From: Nymphaea colorata
Lineage: Eukaryota; Streptophyta; Magnoliopsida; Nymphaeales; Nymphaeaceae
Direction of reading: 5' to 3'
Assembly: GCF_008831285.2 (NCBI RefSeq)
Contig: NC_045146.1
Location: 18,181,289 to 18,245,288, forward strand
Length of the DNA stretch: 64,000 nucleotides
The notes under the pieces are model-generated. The model worked only from the letters and a program-made list of their open reading frames with translations, was not told where the DNA came from and ran no database searches. Shown here piece after piece: positions 1 to 9,612 of this stretch (the stretch's first letter is position 1; each line of letters starts with the position of its first letter). Both the position numbers and the translations under genes were made by a program.

Positions 1-463
1 TCAAGTTGGGCGTCCCTCGTTCCGTGCAGCAACACCTCGATATTGAGAAAGTGAAATCTGTGTTCCCCTAGTGAGTTCTTCACCTTTGTTATTTTATCTC
101 AAGTAGCAAAATGCGATTAGCTTTCCTTCTTCCGTCTTTGTTATGATTTTTGTGCATGTGGACGTAGACGCTCCGTTAGTCTTCTTGTCATCATGCTTGC
201 TCGCTCCCTTGATGCATTTAGAATGTTGGTTTTACATTTTTTGGGTTTTTCAGCGTAACATTTTCTGTCCGCTTGCTTTTCTTATGATACCCGGTGTTTA
301 GGTAGCATACCATGTGCATTTACACCCACTTGCAGTATCTGAAAAAACAGGTCGTCTGACATGTTAACTTAAAGTACAGTAACTAAAAGGAACAAGCAGC
401 TCTTCTGCGGAAATTGCTTGTTTATCATGAATGTCATCTTGCTGACTTAATGTTAGGCCTGTC

Positions 464-806
464 GATCTTACAGACATCATTCAAAAGAGAAATAAATGTC
501 ACGGGAGGCAGAACACTGACAAATGGATGTTCTCCCAATGATCCCTGTTCTGCGGCTTCAACCTGATATAATTATTGGGTTGCTACTCTAATTGTCATGT
601 TTAGCTTGTTAAATGTTATAGGTGATCTTCAATTGATCTTACAGACATCATTCAAAAGAGAAATAGATGTCACGGAAGGCAGTGCACTGACAAATGGATG
701 TTCTCCCAATGATCCCTTGTCTGCGGCTTCAACCTGATATAATTATCGGGTTGCTGCTGCAATTGTCATGTTCAGCTTGTTAAATGTTATTGGTGATCTT
801 CAATTG
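464..806. repeat. Two-copy 172-bp tandem duplication
   Basis: A unit beginning GATCTTACAGACATCATTC at 464 recurs at 636. The copies are nearly identical through the segment ending GGTGATCTTCAATTG at 806, differing by scattered substitutions and small indels. High similarity suggests a recent duplication. No coding frame or terminal inverted repeat is visible in the unit. Confidence 0.9.
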
Positions 807-1217
807 AAACATAAGCAGTTTATGTAGCCACAACTTAGCTTCCATTTTAAGTTGTGTTGCTCTTCATCTAGCATCCTTAAATCCTGATGGCATCATGAGG
901 TAAATATTGCTGAGAGAGCACGGAGGAAATTCCAATTCTTTCTTTGGAGGTGTGATAAGAATATCAGAGGAACTTTTCATTTGGAATGATGTTAAGAATC
1001 TCCTTGCTTTTATAAGTTTTATCTTTGGACTTTTGAACTAGTCCTTTTGAGTTGCTATTTATCATCCCAAATTGGGATAGTTTAGCACTTTATCTACATG
1101 GCTCATGCTACTTGTATAGCGAACTCTGTAAGGAAGTTGCCCCACCCGTGTCACACCCCCACTAGGTGTTGATGCTGCTCCAACTCACCAAATGCAATTT
1201 TAGTTTTGTCACGGCCA

Positions 1218-1492
1218 ACTACATGTACACATGTTTGACTTAACTAATTAATGTTGGCTCAAATTTGGTGTCAATACTTGAAGCATAGATTCATAAATTC
1301 AATAATTTAGTGACTTTAGTCTCGTAACAACTTGCTATTCTGCTTGTTTGCTATATATATATATAACTACATGTACACATGTTTGGCTTCACTAATTAAC
1401 ATTGGCTCAAATTTGGTGTTAATACTTGAAGCATAGATTCATAAATTCAATAATTTAGTGACTTTAGTCTTGTAACAACTTTCTATTCTGCT

Positions 1493-1555
<63 letters not shown>
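1218..1555. repeat. Two-copy 148-bp tandem duplication, each copy ending in a TA tract
   Basis: A unit starting ACTACATGTACACATG at 1218 recurs at 1366 with few differences. Copy one ends in a short TA run and copy two in a roughly 60-bp TA run (1495-1555). The TA stretch is therefore part of the duplicated unit and has expanded in the second copy. Confidence 0.88.
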
Positions 1556-1558
<3 letters not shown>

Positions 1559-1619
1559 GATCCTTCTCTTGGAGTACTTCTCTTTTCATGTGCCATAAAA
1601 TACATATCCCTCTTTAGCA

Positions 1620-2060
1620 AGGGCACGAGTTACGCATCGTAACAAGGCCCTGTGTCAATCTTCAGGGCTTCAGGTTGTGTATTGTAGGGAACAAAAAAGG
1701 AAACGAGGAATAAGTCAGTAGGTACGGGTGAAGGTCTAGTTCCTGTTTTGAGCTTGCAAGGTATTACATGGATCCCTTAAAGAAAGCTATTGACTATCGA
1801 AATATAGGCCCTGTGCCTGTTTCAAGTATGATAGAGACCAGTAGAGCAGGAGAGCAAGTGGAAGTCGACAAATAGAAAAAGGTCACCAGGAAGGGCTAAA
1901 AGTAAGGCAATCAAAACTATCAGATATCCTGGTTCATAGCTTTCCGTCGACAATAGCTACAGCTGGATAAAAGTGGTTGGGACAAGTCATATCGAACAAA
2001 GGTTCAGTTCGGAGTTCGACTATTGTAGCTGGTGCAGTGATGCCTCAACCTTAAATTTAC
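1620..2060. other. Possible nuclear insertion of organellar (mitochondrial) DNA
   Basis: This patch is purine-rich and free of the T runs that dominate its surroundings, with words such as GAAGTCGACA and CTTTCCGTCGACA that recall plant mitochondrial intergenic DNA. It has no long open frame. The assignment rests on composition and style only; an ordinary decayed repeat is an equal alternative. Confidence 0.25.
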
Positions 2061-2481
2061 GCTTGGGTTCCATATACGCAGATATAATGTGCTAAAGTGG
2101 GGATATTTTAGCGCTATAATGATGGTTTTTCAAAACCATTGAGGGGTTTATGTATCCATGTCTAATGCTACCAATTGTCTGGGTGCCAAGAAAAGCTAGA
2201 TTCCTGGTGGCTTGAAATCTGCTACCCAGCACTCGTCAGTTTAGATCCAGGTCACTTCAAACTGTGTTACCAATTGTCTTCATCACTCAAATACATTTAA
2301 ATTTTTCATTTAAGTGATGATGATAGAGCGTGCCTTTATACATTTGATTATCTTCAAAGAAATTATTTATTGATTCTTTTTTACTTCTGTGGAAGAAAAC
2401 TTCTCTACTGAGGTTAGTTTTTTTATTGTAAATTGAGTGATATGTTACCATCTTTCATGCTACCTTCCATTCTGCGGATAG

Positions 2482-2832
2482 GGTACCATCTTGTGTTACA
2501 TAGATATGGTTGCAGCTTGCAGGTAAGGGCATGGCATGAGTTTGATTTAGAAAGTTCCATAAAAATTCATATAGCATGGTCCTTGTGGATGCCTGGCTTT
2601 GTGTTGTGTGTCTTCTCCTCTGAAACCTGTGACAAGCTCAATGTCTTTTTGAATTCTACTTGCAACAGCTGATGTTGCTGTATACTTATTGGGTTCTTGC
2701 AGTGGCAAAGTTGTGAGTTTTGAGGCTGTTGATGGTGGATTGATCTGCTCAAGTGGTACTTGTCTGGAGGAAATGGGCGATAAAAATGATGATTGTTTTG
2801 TCGTTAATGCTGCTGTTTATGTTGGTTATTAG
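2482..2832 (+). CDS. Last two exons of an unidentified gene (partial)
   Basis: Two small exons join in phase. The first is 2482-2522, preceded by GATAG and followed by GTAAGG. The second is 2703-2832, preceded by a T-rich tract with TTCTTGCAG and ending in TAG. Together they read about 56 codons, running from GTILCYIDMVAAC to NAAVYVGY at the C-terminus. An AATAAA signal follows at 2900. I do not recognise the family. Upstream exons were not found, so the gene may begin before the window or have small exons that I missed. The short length leaves a real chance that this is fortuitous. Confidence 0.4.
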
Positions 2833-5174
2833 TCAATGAATGCGGTGAAATTTTTCTTCTTTTTTTATCTAGAGATGTTTCTAATCATGTTTCTAGATTA
2901 ATAAAAACTCTCTCTCGTGTGTTATTCTAACAATTTCTGGTGTATGGTCACATAATTTGGATGTTACGCCTAGACTTCTCCTTTCTTTGCTGCTTTTTCT
3001 TCTAAATGCATCAAAACTGAACTTCACAGTAAAATCTTTAACCTTCTATATCAGGATAACTGGTGAGGACCTGCAAAATCATGCCCTGTTGCTGTCATAA
3101 GTTTCTGTATAATCATGCTGCCAGTGGTTATAGGCTTATAGGTCCTCACGGAATCATTCAGCTACCCCAGTTAAGCACCAAGGCTATTGAATGCTACACT
3201 TGGTGCTTTCGGTTGCTGCTTGGCGCTTTGCAAACTGTCACATTTCCCTCCATGCTGACCAGACAACTTGTTTCCCTTTTTCAAATCTTTTCCGTCTTCG
3301 GCTTTGCTTTTGCGGTTATGCTGCTCCCTTTAATCTCATCGGCTGCCCAAATGTAATATTCTTCAAATGTTCACTTCTTCCCTTCTGCTTCAAGTGTCAG
3401 CATCTCATGCCTCTGGCAATTGTGATTCTCTTGTCCATCTCCGGTTGGTCTTTATGCAGCATTTGTGTTCGGAACTTTTTCCTTCTATCAATTGTCTCTG
3501 TGCATCATCTGTGGATTGAGTATCAGGTAAATCTTTTTTCATCCTTCTCTTTACAATTTTCTGTTTTGCAGTTGGCAGAGTTTGTGAGCCCTTCATGTGA
3601 ATGCAGCCAGCCAATTTCTGGAATGGGGTCTTCTTATGGAAGGACACCAACTAGTCTGTTTCCAGGCTCTTGTCTTGGCGTTATCGTTTTGAGATTTTTT
3701 TTTTTAGCCTATTTTCTGAGCATTCACCAACAGGGAAAAGATGACGATTGAGCGACTAATTCATAGCGTGCATCTTATCATCCCTCATTTGTTTCATTTA
3801 ATCTATGAGGCGCTAAAAAATGGGCAGCGCTCATTCTTGTTTATGAAAGCAGGCATGGTGAAGTCGAAGCTGTTCAAAGATTGACATCCCCAATACTATG
3901 TTGTTACCGTCTAAATTGTTGAATTGGCGATAATATGTCTTCCCCACCCAATCCTTTCTGGCTGGAGTTATGGAGTCCCGTACCAGAGTATGCAAAGATT
4001 GAATTCATAAATTTTTGTTGTTACAACCTTTAAGTTGAGTGGGTGGTGCTTTTTTTCTTTTTTCTTTTTTTTTTTCTTGCCAATTTCGAGTGGCTAGATG
4101 CTGTTAGCCGTTTATTGGTAAAAGACTTGATTAAAACTGTGGGAAGCCAATTATACCCCACAGGAATTTGATACCTGTAAATGAAAGGGGTAGGGGAAGC
4201 GACTTGTGATTAAGAAACAGGAAGAAGAATGACTTGACAAATATTACAAGCTGTACAGAGCGGAAAGCAATATGGTAGAGGTGAAGCGACTATAAGATGG
4301 GGAATTATGTTTGCGGAGCCTTCAGTCTCTGTTTGAGAGCCTTGGACTTAGATGGAGATGCATGATCTACATAAATTTTCTGAATGCTCAAGGTGTCATT
4401 GGACTAGTTCTTAACAAGTAAATGCCTAGTCCGAAACTTTTTTAGGAACTCTCTTTGGCTTATGTTTTCACGTGCGATGTCAAAAACTGATCATTTTACC
4501 TTTCGTGAAAAGTTCGAATAAAACGAAGATTGTAAGCTAACGTTTCCTGTATTTCAAGATTTTATCAGATAAAATTAAGCCCAAAGAGAACAATTTTCCT
4601 GAGTCTTATTAGGGCCCCTCAAATGACGGAACTGAGCTTCACTGGTTCAAATCAAGGTTGTCAAAATCAGACTCAATTGACCGATTCAAATGAAGTCGAT
4701 GGCAAATTGATTCGTAACTATTTTAAAATATTTTAAAGATTTTTTATTTTAATTAACTTAAAAACTTTTTTATTATATTATCTAAAATGAACTTTCGTAT
4801 TAAAATATTAGAGTTTATATAGTTTTAAAGTTTGTGGAGTTCTGAAGATTTAGTCCATAGTGTTTAGACCCCGGTAAGTGTTACTGAAATCTAAGGAGCT
4901 TCAGTATCGAAATTTTACATTGTCGAGAGGAAGTGATTCCACCAGCGTCGACGAGATGCGTTGCCCGCAAGATCCATTTCTCTGTTATATCAGAAAACTG
5001 TAAAAAGAAAATGCCAAAAGGAAGTGGCTTGAAGAAGAGCTTCAAACTTCTAAGGTTCAACCATGGCCGTAGCAGCTTACTGCTCTTCCTGCTGACTCCT
5101 TTTATCGATAACGAGACCCCAGGGGCCACCGAGGCTATAAGAGAAATTACACAAATACCACCACCTGTTCAGTC
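2833..5174. other. Intergenic stretch upstream of the DJ-1 gene
   Basis: The beginning is probably the 3' untranslated region of the preceding exon pair (AATAAA at 2900-2905). The 3060-3750 part has open frames on both strands, but none shows a recognisable domain or consistent splice pattern. The 4000-4900 part is AT-rich and nondescript. A TATAA motif at 5136-5140 lies close to the first DJ-1 start codon. Confidence 0.5.
5136..5140 (+). promoter_or_regulatory. TATA-box candidate of the DJ-1 gene
   Basis: The sequence GGCTATAAGAG sits 35 bases before the first in-frame ATG (5175). With a normal 25-35 base spacing, transcription would start around 5165-5172, leaving the first AUG almost at the cap and the second (5334) about 165 bases downstream. 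Confidence 0.4.
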
Positions 5175-5354
5175 ATGGTCGTCCTCTCCTCCCCAGTCCC
5201 CCTCCTCCGCTATTTGAACCCTTCTCGAAGTCTCTCTCTCCATCCTTCTGCTCCTGCTTTTGCTGCTGCTCCCTTCACGCTTCTGCCGCCATTTTTAAGA
5301 AGAAGAAGAACAGGAAGAAGGCTATTCTCCACCATGGCCGCTCTGCAGAAGAAG

Positions 5355-5402
<48 letters not shown>

Positions 5403-8400
5403 TCCCTCTCTCTCTCTCTCTCTGAAGTGGAGAATATTGAGTGTCTGAGTTGAGTATTTGCCTGCTTAAGGTGATGGTTCCTATAGCCAACGGGACGGAG
5501 GAGATGGAGGCCGTCATCATGATCGACGTCTTGAGGCGGGCGGGAGCGGACGTTGCGGTCGCGTCCGTGGAGAAGGAGCTCCAGGTCGTGGCATCCAGGG
5601 GGGTGAAGCTCGTCGCCGATGCTCTCGTCCGGGACCTCTCTGATACCCCTTTTGATTTAATCGCTCTTCCGGTAATGATTATGGGTTTTCTTCATTGATT
5701 ATGAAGCTATATGTTCGGTTTCATGGCTTTGAACTCATTATGTTAAATGTTGAACCGTTTGGGGGCATTAATCAAAGGGCGGGATGCCTGGTGCTGCTAA
5801 TTTCCATGGATGCCAAGCTCTAGAGACCATTGTGAAGAAACATGCTGCAGATGGGCGGCCTTATGCTGCGATCTGTGCCTCGCCGGCGGTCGTTCTTGAC
5901 AAATGGGGTCTGTTGAATGGTCTGAAGGTATGCTTCGAGTTTTGGTGATTAGATTGTCAGTCTTCATTGGGGTCTCCTTTGAATTTTAGTTGGTATTCAA
6001 GCATAAAGCAGTTTCATGCCCCGGTCATCAAGTACCATGTATCCCTTTCTTATTGCCATGTTCTGCGTGCTTAAATTTGCAGGCGACTTGCCATCCTTCA
6101 TTTATGGATAAGTTATCGTCTGCGGTACCAGTGGACGCAAGAGTTCAACAAGATGGTAAAGTTGTTACCAGCAGCGGACCTGGTACAGCCATGGAGTTTG
6201 CGTTGGTTTTAGTTGAGCAGTTATTTGGGAAAGAAAAACGGGATGAGGTTGCTGGGCCTTTGGTGAGTCCAGATCTCTGTTTAAATTTACACCCTTCTTG
6301 TCCGGACATGCGTTTGAACCTTCCAGACGCTGTAGTTGGTGAGGTTACCTTTTGGTTTCGTTTGGAGCGATAAGATTAAACCAAATATTTGGGTTGTGAT
6401 GCCACTCTTGTTTTCTTTTCCTTAGATATTTGGCCTCTTGAATTTCAAGTATTTGTGGCAATGGTGATGAACCAAACATTTGGTTGCGAGAATATTTTCT
6501 TCTTTCATACGTCCAATCCCTTGTGATATTACCTCTTGGTTTGGAATGTTTCAGCAATGGGGACTAAACCCAGTATTTGGTTATAATTGTGATGCTACAC
6601 TCCTTTCTATTTCAGATGTTTGTTCCATCTGATGTCCATCATGAAACGAGCACTTTGGTCTCCTTGTAATGCTAAACCATATTTTCTGGGTTTTATTCTG
6701 CAGCTGCTATACTCGAATCACAACAAGGAGCACCTTGTACGTGAATTGAATGCAGCAGGCTGGTCATACAGCGGTTCTCCTCAGGTTTGCCTTGTGCTTT
6801 GAGAGTGGGTGTTTGATCCATGGTGTTGTGTTTGTAATTTTCTTGAAATCGTAGCTTAATTTAGTTATTTTGCAAATGTGGAGGGTTGTGAATGGAGCAC
6901 GCTTGCAGGAAGTGTATTTGTTGGTCGAGGGAATCGTACATTCCACACGTTACAAACAATAGATGGAAAAAATGTCGGTTTACTATTTTCTAAATGAGCT
7001 GTTTGATCCATTTGTATTTGAAATGATGGCAGCCAACATGTCCTCATTGGTGTCGTTTAGGGACTTAGTCACACATGCACACTCATACATAAGTCACATG
7101 GGTACAGGTATGATACAGATATGATAATTTTAGAAATTGTGGGTACGAGGCTACGGTAGGATAATATATATACATGTATATATGCAAAATAACACAAAAA
7201 AATCAAAATGAAAGCAAGTGATTTTAAATAAAAACATTACATGTTAATGAACAATAACTCTAAAAATAGAATGAAACTGAGTTGGAAAAAATTAAATCAC
7301 ATAAAATTAAACAGTTTGGGTCAGTTTTGAATCTAAAAAATACCCAAGTGTGTCCAACTACCCACTTTGGATGTGGGTGCAGAGACATAGGTACGTGGAT
7401 GGTGGACCTTATTGAAGTACCCATGTGAGAGACATAGGTACGTGGACGGTGGACCTTATTGAAGTACCCATGTGACTTAGAAGTCTCACACACATACATA
7501 CATGTATGTTTCCAACAATATGTGACTCCTAGTCATGTCATGGGAGCTAAAATCCGTAGTTTTTGCAACATGTACTTATGCAATGTATAGTGCTGTAAAC
7601 CGTTGGTTTTTTTTGCCCATTTTGTTCCTGTTTTATTTCCATTATCCAGTAGAGGTTCTAACCTTGATATTTATTTTAATGAAAGCAACTACTGAGATAA
7701 GAGTTCATCGTCGTCGTTTTTAAACAATTAAATAATAGTTCTGCTCATTTTTGTCGCTTACAGGTGCTTGTGCCAGTGGCTAATGGCTCAGAAGAGATGG
7801 AAGCTGTAATTATCATTGACGTTTTGCGTAGGGCCAAAGCAAATGTAATTGTGGCTTCAGTTGAAGATAAACTAGAAGTTGTCGCTTCACGGAATGTTAA
7901 ACTGGTCGCTGATATGTTTCTCAAGGAGGCTGCTGAGCTTCCTTATGATCTGATTGTTTTGCCGGTTAGTTGATGTACTTCAATTGTCAAATTTGTGCAA
8001 GGTGCAAATGCATTTATGATTTTATCTTCTTCTTTGAAAGATATGGGAAAGACCTCCACACCGGTAAATGAATAAAATATTTGAACCATTGGTTGTCCTG
8101 TTTTGAGGTACTTCCAATTGGATTGATTTCTTTTTTAGTTTTTTATTTACCTTCAATTTTTGTTTCCTGTCTTGGTTACTGTCATCTATCTGCAAACAGA
8201 ATCTGGTACCAACGAGTGTTGTGTTTTCAGGGTGGACTTCCAGGTGCTCAAACCTTTGCAAGTTCAGAAAAGCTGACAAACTTGATAAAAGAGCAAGCAA
8301 AATCAAATAAACCGTATGGCGCAATATGTGCATCCCCTGCACTGGTATTTGAACCCCATGGTTTACTCAAGGTAATGCTATTAAAGCAAGCATAGTCTTT

Positions 8401-9612
8401 GTCTTGAACGTTCTGAGATTCTGCTAACTAAAGCCATTACTTTACTGAGGGTCGTCAGCTTATTTCATTGACACTGAAAGATAATGCTAAATTAATGTTT
8501 CAGCATGAAATTCCATGTCTGAGAGTTGTTTTGATCTGCCTTTCATAAATTTCTTGTGTAAAATTTCCTGGGGCTTAGCATTTGTATTTGGGGGAAGATA
8601 TTCTTTATTTAATTCTCGTGTGTTATCTTCCAAGAATACTTCGCTGTCAGCTTAAACTTGGCATGACATTATTTTAGTCGGTCAGAAGAAGACCTGTGAT
8701 ACATATGGTCCAGTGGCGTAGCCACATGGTGACTAGTGTGGGCAGTTGCCCACACCAGTCTCTTAAAAGTTTTTTATTTTTAAATGAGAATCTTAAATAT
8801 TTATCCTTATATATATATAAGTGCCCCACCGGATTTGAGTTTTTTTAAACAAGTGTCCCTCCAGCAAATTTTTATGGCTCCTCCACTGCTATGGTCTCAC
8901 CTGCTAAATGCACAGGGTATTTCCATGTGAAGAAACACCAAGGTCGTGCTTGTTTCATCGTGAGAGAAGAAAAAATTTTTTGACAAGAGATGGTGAATGC
9001 AAGGGAAGTACGTGTCCATGTTGCCAGAAAAGTGAATTGCATGCGTATGTACACCACTTTGCAATCAAAGTGGGCATGCAGAGCAATAAAATCTGTCTGC
9101 TAATGATCTCTCTATAATAGAAATAACCTCTTTGATGTTTGTTTAATTCAGCCACAAAAAATCACAGTTTTCATGGTAAAATAGTAGTTTTTGATTGGAG
9201 AGTTGGTGAAAAAGCCTAAGTCAAAAGGCCTCTAAAAATGCATAGATTTGGGAAATTCATGCCTTACATTGAATTCAGATCTCATTTTAATGGTTCATCA
9301 CAAAAAAATACTTTTTGTTCTGGTTGCTAAAACTTTCTGGATCATTTCATTTTTCTTGTTCTTATGTGTTTGAAGCATGTTGCTCACTTTGTCATTCCTA
9401 AACAGGGAAAGAAGGCGACTGCATATCCAACCCTGTGCAACAAGCTTTCTGATCAAAGTGATATTGAGAACAGGGTGGTGATCGATGGGAATCTGATAAC
9501 AAGCAGGGGGCCCGGCACAGCTATGGAATTTGCACTTCGGATTGTAGAGAAGTTCTTTGGACGTGAAAAAGCATTAGAACTAGCCAGTCCAATGGTTTTC
9601 ACATATGTGTAG
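5175..9612 (+). CDS. DJ1B: DJ-1 homologue with two tandem DJ-1/PfpI domains
   Basis: Eight exons: 5175-5354, 5471-5671, 5778-5927, 6083-6262, 6704-6784, 7764-7964, 8231-8371 and 9406-9612, all joined in phase 0, giving 446 aa. A second in-frame ATG at 5334 (good context, CACCATGG) gives 393 aa. The extra 53 residues are rich in Ser, Ala and Arg and lack acids, like a plastid or mitochondrial transit peptide. Numbered from the second Met, domain 1 has Glu20 (TEEMEAV) and Cys107 (AAICASP), and domain 2 has Glu224 and Cys311 (GAICASP). These match the Glu18/Cys106 pair of human DJ-1, so both sites look intact. DJ-1 proteins act in oxidative-stress protection and glyoxalase/deglycase-type chemistry. 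Arabidopsis DJ1B has the same two-domain form with a plastid leader; DJ1A is the cytosolic alternative. Long introns 5 and 7 contain repeats. Confidence 0.92.
5356..5425 (+). repeat. CT microsatellite at the first-intron donor of DJ-1
   Basis: About 70 bases of almost pure CT begin immediately after the GTA of the exon 1 donor (5355) and fill most of the 116-base intron. If the intron were retained, the frame would read Leu-Ser repeats and stop at 5453. Confidence 0.9.
7382..7475. repeat. Two-copy 47-bp tandem repeat in DJ-1 intron 5
   Basis: The unit starting GAGACATAGGTACGTGGA at 7382 recurs at 7429 with essentially one difference. Each copy ends with GAAGTACCCATGTGA. Confidence 0.85.
8711..8888. 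mobile_element. hAT (Tip100-like) MITE in DJ-1 intron 7
   Basis: The 178-bp element begins CAGTGGCGTAGCCAC and ends with the imperfect complement GTGGCTCC-type terminus (ATGGCTCCTCCACTG). Its ends resemble the CAGGGGCGGAGCCA terminal repeat known from Tip100-type hAT elements. It is flanked by 8-bp direct repeats, ATATGGTC at 8703-8710 and CTATGGTC at 8889-8896 (7 of 8 match), as expected for hAT target-site duplications. There is no coding capacity, so it is a non-autonomous copy. Confidence 0.82.

Larger units (their letters stand above)
1..2481. other. Gene-poor left edge with tandem duplications and a possible organelle-derived patch
   Basis: I see no complete gene here. The first 70 bases contain a short open frame followed by a GTGAGT donor-like site, which could be the edge of an exon of a gene outside the window, but this is too short to support. 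The stretch then holds a 172-bp tandem duplication, a 148-bp tandem duplication, a long TA tract and a G+A-rich patch at about 1620-2060 whose composition resembles plant mitochondrial DNA. It ends at the acceptor of the exon pair beginning at 2482. Confidence 0.5.

Noticed and set aside
3191-3751. 186-codon plus-strand open frame upstream of DJ-1
   Set aside because: Cys/Phe/Leu-rich translation of T-rich DNA with no domain, and a GTAAAT...TTTGCAG pair inside it suggests at most untranslated exons.
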